A DNA stretch of 64,000 nucleotides, from the NCBI RefSeq assembly GCF_007830545.1, contig NZ_VLLF01000008.1:124001-188000 (forward strand). The letters are read 5' to 3'. The notes beneath the pieces are model-generated. The model made no database searches. It saw only the letters and a program-made list of their open reading frames with translations, and had not been told where the DNA came from. Source of the DNA: Roseibium hamelinense (GTDB taxonomy: Bacteria > Pseudomonadota > Alphaproteobacteria > Rhizobiales > Stappiaceae). This document shows positions 45,491 through 54,838 of the stretch, piece after piece (positions within the stretch are counted from its first letter, which is position 1; each line of letters starts with the position of its first letter). Both the position numbers and the translations under genes were made by a program.

Positions 45491-47179
45491 TTACGCTGCA
45501 GACCGGCTGCGCACTTCCCGCAAAAACGTTGCGACCTGCTCTTTAAGTGTCGCTGCGTTGTCTTCAAGCTGCCGCGCAGATTCGTCTACTGTATCAGCCG
45601 CTGTGCGAGTGTTTTCAGCGGCCTGCGTCACGCTTTCGATGCTGGTGGCAACCTCCACCGTGCTGCGCGAGGCCTCAGTGGCATTTTGAGCAATTTCCTG
45701 GGTCGCAGCACCTTGCTCGTCAACGGCAGCAGATATCGTGGAAGCGATCTCATTCATTCGGGTGATGATTTCCGTAACTGAACTGATTGCACTTGCTGCG
45801 TGCTCGGTTTCGCCCTGAATTGCCGAAATCTGGCTTGAAATCTCTTCAGTCGCCTTGGAGGTCTGTGTAGCCAGTTCTTTCACTTCAGCGGCAACAACAG
45901 CAAAGCCTTTACCGGCTTCACCTGCGCGTGCAGCCTCAATTGTGGCATTCAACGCCAGAAGGTTGGTTTGCTCGGCAATCGCCTGAATCAGGGTGACGAC
46001 CTCCCCAATCCTGCCCGCAGCCCCGGAAAGGCCAGTCATGCGCTCGTTTGTTGCTGTCGCTTCCTGCGCTGCCCGAGCGGCAATTTCACTGGAGGATTGA
46101 ACCTGACGGCGGATTTCGTTGACCGACGCAGACAGTTCCTCAGCGGCTGCTGCCACGGTTTCTACGTTGTTTGATGCTTGTGACGAAGACTGGGACACAA
46201 TCGCGCTTTGGTCGGTCGTTTGCGCCGCTCCGCTGGTCATTTCACTTGATGCATGCTGGAGTTTGTGAACGGAACTCTCGATGATGCTCATCATTTCTGT
46301 GATTTGAGAATCGAAGGACGAACTCAGGTCCTGGATCTCGCGACCGCGCTGGGCGGCCATGTTACGGCTTGCTAGTTGCTCTTCTTCAAGAAGCTTGCGC
46401 GCATTTTCATTGCGAACGAAGACTTCCATAGCGGCAGCCATCTGGCCGATTTCGTCCCCCCGGCCCGCGCCTTCAATGACGATCTGGCTTTCACCGTCAG
46501 CCAAGCTGTTCATGTTTGACGTCAGCGCTTGCAATGGACGAATTGTGCTCCGTATCGCCAGAAATGCGATGATCAGTGCAAGGACGGCACCTGTTATGGC
46601 AACGGTAATGATGACTCCCGCTTCTCGCCAATATGCGGCATCAAGATCATCCACATACACTCCGGTTCCGATCATCCAACCCCAAGGTTCGAAACCAACC
46701 GCCCATCCATATTTTTCGATTGCTACATCGCTGTTTGCGCGTGGCCAGTAGTAAAGCAGTGAACCTCCGCCGTCCTGCGCTTTTTCGATAAGCGTCTTTA
46801 CAAGTGGAAGACCTGATTTATCAGTTACTCCCATCATGTTGGTACCTACCAGAGACGTCTTGGGGTGAACCAGGTTCACTCCATCATAAGAATAGACGAA
46901 GAGGTAATTGTCGCCTTCAAATCGGATCGACCCGATAGCTTCTTTCGCCGCGGTTTGGGCATCGTCGGTGGACAAAATACCGTCTTCAGCTTTGGCAGCA
47001 TAGTGGGCAGCCATCGATTTGGCGCTGTCAGAAATCCGCTCAATCTGTCCGAGCCGTTCTTTTAGCATCGCGTCATAAAGTCCGTTAAGGCTTAAAACGC
47101 ACAGCGCGACGGTAAACACCAGGACAGTGACGACCGGTACGCTGATTTTCCATGACAAAGGCCAACGGACGAAATTCAT
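45491..47179 (-). CDS. Methyl-accepting chemotaxis protein with single Cache domain
   Basis: The 562-aa chemoreceptor has a membrane helix at about 11-33, a periplasmic single-Cache (sCache_2-like) domain at about 35-185 ([16 protein letters not shown] and [12 protein letters not shown]), and a second membrane helix at about 187-209. A HAMP domain follows, then a signalling domain whose hairpin tip contains [20 protein letters not shown]. Such Cache domains often sense organic acids; the ligand here is unknown. No C-terminal CheR-docking pentapeptide is present. It stands alone, with a dyad-rich upstream region. Confidence 0.93.
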   Translation of the reverse strand: MNFVRWPLSWKISVPVVTVLVFTVALCVLSLNGLYDAMLKERLGQIERISDSAKSMAAHYAAKAEDGILSTDDAQTAAKEAIGSIRFEGDNYLFVYSYDGVNLVHPKTSLVGTNMMGVTDKSGLPLVKTLIEKAQDGGGSLLYYWPRANSDVAIEKYGWAVGFEPWGWMIGTGVYVDDLDAAYWREAGVIITVAITGAVLALIIAFLAIRSTIRPLQALTSNMNSLADGESQIVIEGAGRGDEIGQMAAAMEVFVRNENARKLLEEEQLASRNMAAQRGREIQDLSSSFDSQITEMMSIIESSVHKLQHASSEMTSGAAQTTDQSAIVSQSSSQASNNVETVAAAAEELSASVNEIRRQVQSSSEIAARAAQEATATNERMTGLSGAAGRIGEVVTLIQAIAEQTNLLALNATIEAARAGEAGKGFAVVAAEVKELATQTSKATEEISSQISAIQGETEHAASAISSVTEIITRMNEIASTISAAVDEQGAATQEIAQNATEASRSTVEVATSIESVTQAAENTRTAADTVDESARQLEDNAATLKEQVATFLREVRSRSAA

Positions 47180-47203
47180 GATTCGGAACCCCAGTTTTTC
47201 GCT

Positions 47204-47247
47204 GCATGCGTTTTGCGCTCAAAAAATAAGCAAAACGTTAAGTCATG
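47204..47247. repeat. Nested dyad upstream of the chemoreceptor gene
   Basis: GCATG and CATGC flank CGTTTTGC (47209-47216) and GCAAAACG (47230-47237) around an A-rich centre. The element lies about 25-70 bp upstream of the chemoreceptor start and could be an operator or an RNA stem in its leader. Confidence 0.5.
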
Positions 47248-47255
47248 CAGTGTTT

Positions 47256-47277
47256 CTCCCGGTAAGCTTGCCGGGAG
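47256..47277. repeat. GC-rich hairpin downstream of the VHL/MliC gene
   Basis: CTCCCGG and CCGGGAG pair across an 8-nt loop. It lies 77 bp beyond the stop of the leftward exported-protein gene. No T-run follows, so it may be a weak terminator or a stability hairpin. Confidence 0.5.
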
Positions 47278-47353
47278 CTGAGGTATCGAAACAATAATTT
47301 TTTCAGAGGCTTACAATTCCCTAGCGGAAATTGTGATCGAAAGGCTTTATCGG

Positions 47354-49198
47354 TCAACGCCTTGCGCAAAAAACGTCACGGCGTCCAGGCCTAGACCAAG
47401 TTGCGTTTTGTATTTGACCGCGCAAAGCGTAGCCTTGCCCTGCATAGTTGAATGTGTTGGCTCCGCCTTGCCGTGCGAGTGTAACGACGCCGAAACCCAT
47501 CTCTGCGACGGTTGCTGTATTTCCATCTGGTGAAAACTGGACATTCAGGTCCACCCCGGCCGTACAAAGATAGTCTGCAACCTGCCCGGCAGCACTTTGA
47601 GGGCCACTCAGTGGTTGGGGTTGCCCAAAACCTCCGCCAATATCTGCGGGTGGCCGAGGGCCGGCAACACTGGATGGCTGATCGAAGGGCCCGCCTGGTT
47701 GGGCGAACCCGCCTATTCCTGTGTTCGGGACAACGGATGGCGTCACTCCCGTCAAAACAACTTCGCGGTAAGGTGTGCGGCTCACGTAAATGCCGCGGCA
47801 CTGCCCGTTTGAGCCCCGCACGAGCCAGGCATGCGACACGTAGGTCTCCTGCTCCAGGATTTGGCCTGGTTGCAAGCGCGCGTAGGGCCGCTCTCCCCCG
47901 TTGTAGTCAATCCAATGGACTTCAACGGGGGTTTGCCCCATGTTCCGGAAAACGATCTGACCGGGGCGCGTGCCTTGCTGGGAGCGGATTGATCCAAGTT
48001 CGGAGCACAGTCGGTCGGCGCCCGGCTCAGTCCCCGACAGCGGTAATCCGTCAGCGGAAACAATTTGTTGCGCTTCAGCACAGGCTGCCTGAAACAGACG
48101 GACAGGCGCCGCGCTTCCGGAAAGCGAGACGACATAAGGTGGTAACCCCTGGACCGAAACCGAAAGTTCGGTCTGGCGAATGAGGGCTTCCCAAATTGGA
48201 TCGCTCATTGGCAAAGCCACTTGCGGGAAAGATTGGCCGTACTGATTGTTGGTGGACGAACCAATCGCACTGTATGTCGCGGAGAAGTCTCCGGCTGACA
48301 CTCTGACCGGTAGTGTCACTCCTTCTTGAACGGACGGACCGGTCTGGCTGAACACGATTGTTGCCGATCCGGTCTGAGTTTGGCACACGGCCGTGAAATC
48401 CGCGTCGCTGGTTTGTGGCACTGTGTGGCTCAGTTTAGAAAGAACCCCGGGCGTGTTCCCGGTCTGCGATTCCCAGACCCGGTCATTCGAAGGCTGAACC
48501 AGAATGTCACGTCGCGCTGTTCGACTTCCCGAGGTTCCATCCTGCCGAGATAAGCTTTCGTTTACGATTGCCGAAAAATCAGATGGCGGTTGAAGGGGGT
48601 CACCTGCAGATTCAAGAGGTTTCAACAGTGTGTCCTGTTGCTCGGGCGCTGCGGTGCTGGAACTGTCAGACGGTGGAAGCGCTGCCGCACCACTGTTGTC
48701 CGAGGGTGTTGTTAGCGTCTCGTTGGAAGGTTCGGCAATGATTTCTGGACTGGATCGGTCTGCTTCCGTTTGTGCAGGCGTTGCAATTGCTCCATCGCCT
48801 ACGACACGTGCGGTAGCACCTGGCTTTGAATCGCTATCCACTTCCACAAGCAGCCTGTTTCCGGAGCAAATGTTTGCATTGCGGTGGAGAACCCGGCTGT
48901 TTTCAAGCGTAATTTCAAGGGCAACAGAGCAACTTGGCAGCCCGGAACCGCTTCCAATTGTGTCGATTACGACACCATTTTCGTCCCGGCTGATAATCGG
49001 TTTGTATTTTTTATCGATCAGAATTGAACGGACGCCCGGTTTGGCCGGCTCCAAGTCGATCCGAAGGTTCTCAGGTGCCGTTTGACCAAATGCCGAAGGC
49101 CCGCCGGAACCACCTATAAGGAGAGCGGTGGCCAAGCCAACTCCATACTTCCAAATGTTGGCCTTACACAAATTCGTTGAACCGGGGCGGGCCCGCAT
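47354..49198 (-). CDS. Large exported protein with VHL-beta-like and MliC-like domains
   Basis: The 614-aa product (ATG at 49198, GGAG 8 bases upstream) has a signal peptide to about residue 38. Next come a cysteine-containing N-terminal domain (about 43-120) and a low-complexity Pro/Ser/Thr/Ala linker (about 125-215). A beta-rich middle domain (about 263-373) follows. Residues about 413-483 resemble the von Hippel-Lindau beta domain, with IVFRNMGQTPVEVHWIDY, a Gly-Glu-x-Pro-Tyr turn and HAWLVRG. A Gly/Pro-rich stretch then leads to a C-terminal part (about 542-614, YLCTAGVDLNVQF ... Cys at the end) resembling lysozyme-inhibitor MliC. The role may be envelope defence or binding of a host or wall component; this is inference from domain resemblance. 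It lies just downstream of regA on the same strand. Confidence 0.8.
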   Translation of the reverse strand: MRARPGSTNLCKANIWKYGVGLATALLIGGSGGPSAFGQTAPENLRIDLEPAKPGVRSILIDKKYKPIISRDENGVVIDTIGSGSGLPSCSVALEITLENSRVLHRNANICSGNRLLVEVDSDSKPGATARVVGDGAIATPAQTEADRSSPEIIAEPSNETLTTPSDNSGAAALPPSDSSSTAAPEQQDTLLKPLESAGDPLQPPSDFSAIVNESLSRQDGTSGSRTARRDILVQPSNDRVWESQTGNTPGVLSKLSHTVPQTSDADFTAVCQTQTGSATIVFSQTGPSVQEGVTLPVRVSAGDFSATYSAIGSSTNNQYGQSFPQVALPMSDPIWEALIRQTELSVSVQGLPPYVVSLSGSAAPVRLFQAACAEAQQIVSADGLPLSGTEPGADRLCSELGSIRSQQGTRPGQIVFRNMGQTPVEVHWIDYNGGERPYARLQPGQILEQETYVSHAWLVRGSNGQCRGIYVSRTPYREVVLTGVTPSVVPNTGIGGFAQPGGPFDQPSSVAGPRPPADIGGGFGQPQPLSGPQSAAGQVADYLCTAGVDLNVQFSPDGNTATVAEMGFGVVTLARQGGANTFNYAGQGYALRGQIQNATWSRPGRRDVFCARR

Positions 49199-49302
49199 AG
49201 ATGCTCTCCAGATTGACATGCGCTTCGGCGATCTTTTGCGGATTACTTAGTCAAAATGGCGGTTGCAGGGCAAGCTTCATCTGACCCGGCGCCTTTGGTT
49301 CC

Positions 49303-49857
49303 TCAGCGGGGAGCTCGTTTCGCCAAGATCCGCTGCAAAGTCCGGCGATGCATATTCAATCTACGCGCTGTTTCTGAAACATTGCGATCGCACAGTTCAT
49401 ATACCCTTTGAATATGTTCCCAGCGGACGCGGTCGGCAGACATTGGATTTTCCGGTGGCTCTGCTTTTTCTTCAGGCTTGCGCTCCAACGCTGCAATGAT
49501 GTCATCCGGATCAGCTGGTTTCGCCAGATAGTCGATTGCACCAAGTTTGACTGCCGTCACTGCGGTCGCGATGTTGCCGTACCCGGTCAAGATAATTGCA
49601 CGCGCATCCGGCCGCCGCTGGTGAAGTGCTTCGATCACATCGAGACCGTTGCCGTCCTCCAAACGCATATCGACAATTGCGAATGCTGGCGCCCTCGTGG
49701 CGAGTTTTGCGACTGCCTCGCGCAGGCCATCGGCGGTTTCCGTTTCAAACCCGCGTTTTTCCATAGCACGCGCCAAACGCTGCTGAAACGGTTTGTCGTC
49801 GTCAACGATCAAGAGACTCTTCTCGGCGGTGTGGTCTTGCGTTGTCAGGGCAGTCAT
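49303..49857 (-). CDS. regA: Redox response regulator RegA/ActR/PrrA
   Basis: RegA is the response regulator of the redox-sensing RegB/RegA system. From the ATG at 49857 the product is 184 aa, exactly the family size. The receiver domain has Asp19-Asp20-Asp21, the phospho-acceptor Asp63 (same number as in Rhodobacter capsulatus RegA), TGYGN and the Lys in YLAKPAD. The C-terminal Fis-type helix-turn-helix contains NVSETARRLNMHRRTLQRIL. AAGGA precedes this ATG. It follows regB by 67 bp. Confidence 0.94.
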   Translation of the reverse strand: MTALTTQDHTAEKSLLIVDDDKPFQQRLARAMEKRGFETETADGLREAVAKLATRAPAFAIVDMRLEDGNGLDVIEALHQRRPDARAIILTGYGNIATAVTAVKLGAIDYLAKPADPDDIIAALERKPEEKAEPPENPMSADRVRWEHIQRVYELCDRNVSETARRLNMHRRTLQRILAKRAPR

Positions 49858-49924
49858 CTTCAATGTCCTTTCCATGCTCCGTCTTACGCGGATACATGCG
49901 ATTCAGTTCATTGGCGCAAACAAC

Positions 49925-51283
49925 TCAGGCGTCAATTTTCCTCTCACTCTTATGGAGTGGAAAGGACTGAGCGTCCATAGAGCTAAGCGTCTCCAAGGTA
50001 GAGCGTTGCCAAGTGACGCGTATAAGAGCGCCCTGTTTGGGCGGGGGCCGGTTCTCAAGATAGAGTTTTGCACCTGTGCGCTCCAAAAGCGTTTTGGCGA
50101 TAAAGAAACCAAGTCCAAGCCCGCTGTTTTCTTCTCTATTGTTGGAGCGTCGGTTGCGAACGGAAACATAAGGGTCTCCAATTTTCGCCAGAACTTCCGG
50201 GGCAAACCCATGTCCGTCGTCGCGAATAGTAATAGCAACGGTTTCCTCATCCCATGCCGCCGATACGTCAACGGTCTCTTTCGCGAAATCGACAGCATTT
50301 TCGATAAGGTTCCCAAGGCCGTAGCGAATGGCTGCATTTCGGGAACCCACGGGCTCATCTCCGGAACCGCTGGCCGATATTTTCAGATCAATCCCAAAAC
50401 CGCGATGCGGCGCCACCACATCCTCCAGCAATTGTGAGACCGGCATTCGTTGAAAGGTCCGGTCGTCGTCACTCGACAAGGACGCAAGCTGCTTCAATAT
50501 GCTTCTGCACCGCTCCGCCTGCGATCGTATGAGAGCTATGTCCTCAGAACGCGGATCTGTATCTTCGAACTCGTCAGACAGTTCTTTTGCCACAAGATAA
50601 ATTGTTGCAAGCGGCGTACCCAGTTCATGTGCTGCGGCAGTTGCAAGCCCGTCCAAAGCGTTAAGATGCTGTTCCCTTGCCAATACGAGTTCTGTGGCGG
50701 CCAAGGCATCTGCCAGCTGGCGAGCCTCCTCTGCCACACGAAAGGCATATATCGCCATGAAGCCAAGGGTTGATACGAGGGCAATCCAAATCCCGACCGA
50801 ATATACTGGCGGCAGAGAAAATACGGCGTCACCGGGCCACGGCAGCGGATAGTGGAACACGGCCAGAACGCTGGCGCATAGTGTCGCGAGGATCCCAAGA
50901 ACGACTGTATAGTGTGCCGACAGTGCTGTGGCAGATACCATGACTGGTGCCATCAGGAGGAACGCAAAGGGATTCCCCAGTCCGCCGGTCAGGAACAGCA
51001 AACCGCTCATTTGCAGGATGTCGTATGCCAGTTGCAGCGTCGCGGCGTATTCAGACAGTCGTAAAGAAGAGGGCGAATGGATTTTTAAAAACACATTTAG
51101 CCAGGCGGAAAACGCGACCAGCGAGAATGCAATCCCGGCCGGCAGCGGATAGCCGAGACCTATGTGGACAACCAGCAAAGCAGCGGTCTGGCCGCCTACG
51201 GCGAGCCAGCGTAAGCGGACAAGGGTGTCCAGCTTCAATCTGCGGTGCGGGAAAGCGACATTTGCTGCAAGGTGATCAGGCAT
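49925..51283 (-). CDS. regB: Redox sensor histidine kinase RegB/ActS/PrrB
   Basis: RegB senses redox state through ubiquinone and a cysteine, and phosphorylates RegA to control respiration, photosynthesis or nitrogen pathways. The product has six membrane helices with the quinone-binding heptapeptide GGLGNPF, the H-box AAAHELGTPL, a Cys exactly 40 residues after the phospho-His (as for His225 and Cys265 of R. capsulatus), and an ATPase domain with NLIENAVDFA and GLGLGFFIAK. I chose the ATG at 51283 because homologues begin close to FPHRRLKLDTLVRLRW and the His then lies near residue 219. An ATG at 51424 is also in frame and would leave only 36 bp to secB. Confidence 0.93.
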   Translation of the reverse strand: MPDHLAANVAFPHRRLKLDTLVRLRWLAVGGQTAALLVVHIGLGYPLPAGIAFSLVAFSAWLNVFLKIHSPSSLRLSEYAATLQLAYDILQMSGLLFLTGGLGNPFAFLLMAPVMVSATALSAHYTVVLGILATLCASVLAVFHYPLPWPGDAVFSLPPVYSVGIWIALVSTLGFMAIYAFRVAEEARQLADALAATELVLAREQHLNALDGLATAAAHELGTPLATIYLVAKELSDEFEDTDPRSEDIALIRSQAERCRSILKQLASLSSDDDRTFQRMPVSQLLEDVVAPHRGFGIDLKISASGSGDEPVGSRNAAIRYGLGNLIENAVDFAKETVDVSAAWDEETVAITIRDDGHGFAPEVLAKIGDPYVSVRNRRSNNREENSGLGLGFFIAKTLLERTGAKLYLENRPPPKQGALIRVTWQRSTLETLSSMDAQSFPLHKSERKIDA

Positions 51284-51460
51284 GACGACTTTCTGGGGCT
51301 GTTTATCATCGTTGGCAAGTTGGTTGGTCTTGTGCCAGACCAAGTGAAGTGTTAGCCACGCGGCAAGAAAGCCGTGTGGTAGTCGCGGGCCGCCGGCTGG
51401 AGGAAGAGTCTGACTAGACTTCATCTATCCCGTTCGAACCGCAATACGGAATGAGACACG

Positions 51461-51958
51461 ATGACCGACACGAATGATGGCGCTGCAGCGCCGGAGGCAG
51501 AAGCCGGTGCAGCTCCGGGCATGCATATCCTTGGCCAATACATCAAGGATCTGTCATTTGAAAACCCGAATGCGCCGCGGTCCCTGCAACAGGGCGAGCA
51601 GCCGAAGTTAGACATCAACGTCAATGTTGGTGCTCAACAAATTGGTGAAGACCAATTCGAAGTCATTTTGACACTGACTTCCAAAGCTGAACGGCCGGAC
51701 ATGGTTATGTTCAATGTGGAACTGGTGTATGCGGGCTTGTTCAAAATCACGGGCGTGCCAAAGGAGCACATGCATCCATTTGTGATGATTGAGTGCCCGC
51801 GCATGATTTTCCCGTTCGCGCGCAACATTCTGGCTGAAGCTACCCGCAATGGTGGTTTCCCGCCTCTGCTGCTGGACCCGATCGATTTCGCCAACCTCTA
51901 TCGCCAGAACATGCAGCAGCAAGCTGCAACGGAAGGCGCAAAGCCGATGCCGAACTGA
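51461..51958 (+). CDS. secB: Protein-export chaperone SecB
   Basis: SecB keeps preproteins unfolded and delivers them to SecA. The 165-aa product has the typical HILGQYIKDLSFENPNAP, LVYAGLFKI, a CPRMIFPFAR-type segment, and GGFPPLLLDPIDFANLY. It stands alone, divergent from regB and convergent with the MoeB/ThiF gene. In many relatives secB lies beside dnaQ near the origin; here it does not. Confidence 0.96.
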   Translation: MTDTNDGAAAPEAEAGAAPGMHILGQYIKDLSFENPNAPRSLQQGEQPKLDINVNVGAQQIGEDQFEVILTLTSKAERPDMVMFNVELVYAGLFKITGVPKEHMHPFVMIECPRMIFPFARNILAEATRNGGFPPLLLDPIDFANLYRQNMQQQAATEGAKPMPN

Positions 51959-51983
51959 CCTATTTGGGTCAGGTTTGAGATTG

Positions 51984-52013
51984 AACCGCGGTCCGGACCG
52001 GCCGCGGTTTTTT
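51984..52013. terminator. Bidirectional terminator after secB
   Basis: AACCGCGG pairs with CCGCGGTT, with an internal CCGG, and a six-T run follows on the plus side. It lies between the convergent secB and MoeB/ThiF stops. Confidence 0.88.
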
Positions 52014-52016
52014 CCA

Positions 52017-52820
52017 TTAGGCCGCTTCCAACATTTCGGTCCAGCTCTTGGGCTTGTCTCCATTGAGCGGATTGGCGGGCGACCGGCGATAGCGTATCGT
52101 CTCCATCCTAAACGCGCGTGCATCGAAGATCATCAGCCGCCCCACGAGCCCTTGTCCCGTACCTGTGATTTCCTTGATCACTTCCATTGCCTGCATGGCG
52201 CCGAGAATTCCGGTCAAAGCTCCAAGCACTCCGGCTTCCGCGCAGGTGGGAAGCAGGCCATCCTGCGGCTGGTCAGGAAACAGACATCTGTAGGTTGGGT
52301 TCGGCTGACCGTCCGCATTATTTTCGTGCGGCTTAAGTGTGGTGATCGTCCCGTCAAACTGTCCAACAGCTGCCGTGATCAGGGGCTTCTTCGCAAAAAA
52401 GCATGCATCCGATACGAGATAGCGTGTCGTGAAGTTGTCGGATCCGTCAACGATGAGATCGTAGTTGGAGACCAAGGACATCACGTTGTGGCCGGCCAGC
52501 CTCTGAGGATAAGGTTTGACCGAAATGTTTGGGTTCAACCTGACGATAGCCTCGGCCGCGCTCGCAACTTTAGGCTCTCCGAGCTGCCCGGTGTCATGGA
52601 TCACTTGTCGCTGAAGATTTGACAGCGAAACGGTATCGTCATCGACAATTCCAAGTGTTCCAACGCCGGCCGCTGCAAGGTACTGGAGAACCGGCGCGCC
52701 CAAACCGCCTGCGCCAAGGACCAGAACCTTTGCGTTTTTGAGTTTCTGCTGGCCTGCCCCGCCAATGTCTTTCATAACGATGTGGCGAGCATAACGCTCC
52801 AGTTCAGCGGGAGAAAGCAT
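52017..52820 (-). CDS. moeB: MoeB/ThiF-family adenylyltransferase
   Basis: The enzyme adenylates the C-terminal glycine of a sulfur-carrier protein (MoaD or ThiS). The 267-aa product has LERYARHIVMKDIGGAGQ, the nucleotide loop VLGAGGLGAPVL, the Arg/Asn segment SLSNLQRQ, the Asp in IVDGSDNF, and the Cys in PTCAEAGVLGA. The two Cys-x2-Cys pairs that bind zinc in E. coli MoeB are absent, and there is no rhodanese domain. MoeB or ThiF cannot be settled from sequence alone. Confidence 0.88.
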   Translation of the reverse strand: MLSPAELERYARHIVMKDIGGAGQQKLKNAKVLVLGAGGLGAPVLQYLAAAGVGTLGIVDDDTVSLSNLQRQVIHDTGQLGEPKVASAAEAIVRLNPNISVKPYPQRLAGHNVMSLVSNYDLIVDGSDNFTTRYLVSDACFFAKKPLITAAVGQFDGTITTLKPHENNADGQPNPTYRCLFPDQPQDGLLPTCAEAGVLGALTGILGAMQAMEVIKEITGTGQGLVGRLMIFDARAFRMETIRYRRSPANPLNGDKPKSWTEMLEAA

Positions 52821-52878
52821 GGTCGTTCCAGGCTCCTGTTGCAGATCGTGTTTTATCAGACCGTTTGGCCGTCGCGGC

Positions 52879-53946
52879 TCACTTTAGGATGCGGCTCACG
52901 AGCCGTGCCGTATAATCGACCATCGGGATGACGCGAGCGTAGTTCAGCCGGGTCGGACCAATGACGCCTAGTACGCCAACAATTCGCTGGTTGCTGTCGC
53001 GGTATGGCGACACAACCAGTGAGGATCCAGACAACGAAAACAGATTGTTTTCCGATCCGATAAATATCCGGACACCATCTCCACTTTCGGCCAGACCGAG
53101 CAGTTGAATGAGATCGCGCTTTGTCTCAAGGTCATCGAATAACAACCGGATGCGCTCCAAATCTTCCGCAGCTTCCAGGTCGGTCAGCAAGTTCGACCTG
53201 CCGCGAACGATCAAAGTGCCGGGATCTTTTTGGTTGTCGCCTGCCCAGATGGCTAGTCCTGCATCGACGACCTTTCTGCTCAATTCGTCGAGTTCTGCCT
53301 GGTCCGCATCGCGAACCTTCTCCAATTCACGTCTGAGTTCAGCAAGTGTGCGCCCCTGAAGCTGCGCATTCAAATAGTTCGAAGCTTCAACAAGCGCCGA
53401 AGAAGGTAGGCCGGCCGGGAGATCCAGGACCCGGTTTTCGACCGATCCGTCTTCGCCAACCAACACAGCCAGTGCTTTCAATGGCTCAATGCGAACGAAT
53501 TCAATGTGCTTCAAGCGCATATCGGATTTGTGCGTGAGAACCACGCCCGCGCCCATGGAAAGGCCGGACAGCAGCTGACTAGCTTCTGTAAGAACCTGCT
53601 CGCTGGAGTTTGCCCGTTGTGACGCTTTTACCTGAACGTCAATCTGCCGCCTTTCGTCTTGTGACAGATCTCCGACTTCCAGGAGGGCATCTACAAAAAA
53701 CCGTAGTCCAATTTCGGTCGGCAAACGTCCGGCACTGGTATGCGGCGCATGCAGCAGGCCCATATGCTCAAGATCCGCCATGACATTCCGGACTGATGCC
53801 GGCGAAAGTGACATGTTGAGGCTGCGCGAGACGTTTCGCGATCCGACAGGTTCGCCGGTTTCGAGATAAGTCTCTACGATTGAACGGAAAATTTCGCGAG
53901 ATCGTTTATCGAGGTCGCTCAGACTCACCGCCATACTCCATTTCAT
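52879..53946 (-). CDS. hrcA: Heat-inducible transcription repressor HrcA
   Basis: HrcA represses heat-shock genes through the CIRCE operator. The 355-aa product has the winged helix [25 protein letters not shown]-type start (residues 13-36), [27 protein letters not shown], and the conserved C-terminal segment with [29 protein letters not shown] codons at 53946 and 53934 are both possible. It is divergent from rph. grpE, which usually follows hrcA in relatives, is not present downstream here, and I saw no CIRCE in the window. Confidence 0.95.
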   Translation of the reverse strand: MKWSMAVSLSDLDKRSREIFRSIVETYLETGEPVGSRNVSRSLNMSLSPASVRNVMADLEHMGLLHAPHTSAGRLPTEIGLRFFVDALLEVGDLSQDERRQIDVQVKASQRANSSEQVLTEASQLLSGLSMGAGVVLTHKSDMRLKHIEFVRIEPLKALAVLVGEDGSVENRVLDLPAGLPSSALVEASNYLNAQLQGRTLAELRRELEKVRDADQAELDELSRKVVDAGLAIWAGDNQKDPGTLIVRGRSNLLTDLEAAEDLERIRLLFDDLETKRDLIQLLGLAESGDGVRIFIGSENNLFSLSGSSLVVSPYRDSNQRIVGVLGVIGPTRLNYARVIPMVDYTARLVSRILK

Positions 53947-54110
53947 CAGCCGGAAGGGCTCTGCGGCCTTTTTGCGGGATTCGGTTGTTCTCTTGATGAT
54001 ATAGGCGCAAATTTACCCCAAGAAGCAAGCAGGCCTTTACGTGCTTCCGGTTCCAGCGCTACAAGGCGCGGCAACAAGTAGTGCCGAACTCTGAAGAGGA
54101 TAAGGGTTAG

Positions 54111-54827
54111 ATGATGCGTCCGTCAAAACGCGCACAAGATGAACTGCGCGCTGTTACCATAGAACGGAATGTCTCCAAACATGCTGAGGGTTCTTGCCTG
54201 ATCAAGTTTGGCGACACCCACGTCCTTTGTACGGCCAGTCTTGAAGAGCGCGTTCCGCCCTGGCTTCGCGGCCAGCAACGCGGCTGGGTGACGGCTGAAT
54301 ATGGCATGCTGCCGAGGGCAACAGGTGATCGGATGCGTCGTGAAGCAAGTGCGGGCAAGCAATCCGGGCGTACGCAGGAGATCCAGCGGCTTATCGGCCG
54401 GTCGTTGCGCGCTGTTGTCGATCTCCAGGCTCTCGGAGAAGTTCAAATCACCGTCGATTGTGATGTTATTCAGGCGGACGGCGGCACCCGTACCGCAGGG
54501 ATAACTGGTGCCTGGGTCGCTCTTTTCGACTGTATTGAGTGGATGAAGGCGCGTGACATGGTCAAGGATGGCGTTCTCAAAGACCATATCGCCGCCATTT
54601 CTTGCGGAATTTATGAAGGCACACCGGTACTCGATCTCGACTATGCCGAGGATAGCACGGCCGAAACCGACGCAAACTTTGTTATGACCGGATCGGGCGG
54701 TATCGTAGAGATACAAGGTACCGCAGAAGGCGTCCCGTTCTCAGAAGCCGAGTTTGGGCAGCTTACAGGCCTTGCTAAAAAAGGGATTACCCGGCTCGTA
54801 GACCTACAAAAAATGGCCATCCTCTAA
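54111..54827 (+). CDS. rph: Ribonuclease PH
   Basis: RNase PH trims tRNA 3' ends by phosphorolysis. The 238-aa product is full length, with [37 protein letters not shown], and [14 protein letters not shown] that includes the active-site acidic residues. It heads an rph-rdgB-hemW operon divergent from hrcA, a common alphaproteobacterial order. Confidence 0.97.
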   Translation: MMRPSKRAQDELRAVTIERNVSKHAEGSCLIKFGDTHVLCTASLEERVPPWLRGQQRGWVTAEYGMLPRATGDRMRREASAGKQSGRTQEIQRLIGRSLRAVVDLQALGEVQITVDCDVIQADGGTRTAGITGAWVALFDCIEWMKARDMVKDGVLKDHIAAISCGIYEGTPVLDLDYAEDSTAETDANFVMTGSGGIVEIQGTAEGVPFSEAEFGQLTGLAKKGITRLVDLQKMAIL

Positions 54828-54838
54828 GGGACATATCC

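Noticed and set aside
47512-48183. A 223-codon open frame antisense to the VHL/MliC gene
   Set aside because: It has no recognisable domain or ribosome-binding site and arises from the codon bias of the real gene.
53947-54110. A sigma-32 promoter for hrcA (CTTG with CCTATAT)
   Set aside because: The spacing between the elements is shorter than the known range, so the match is not convincing.
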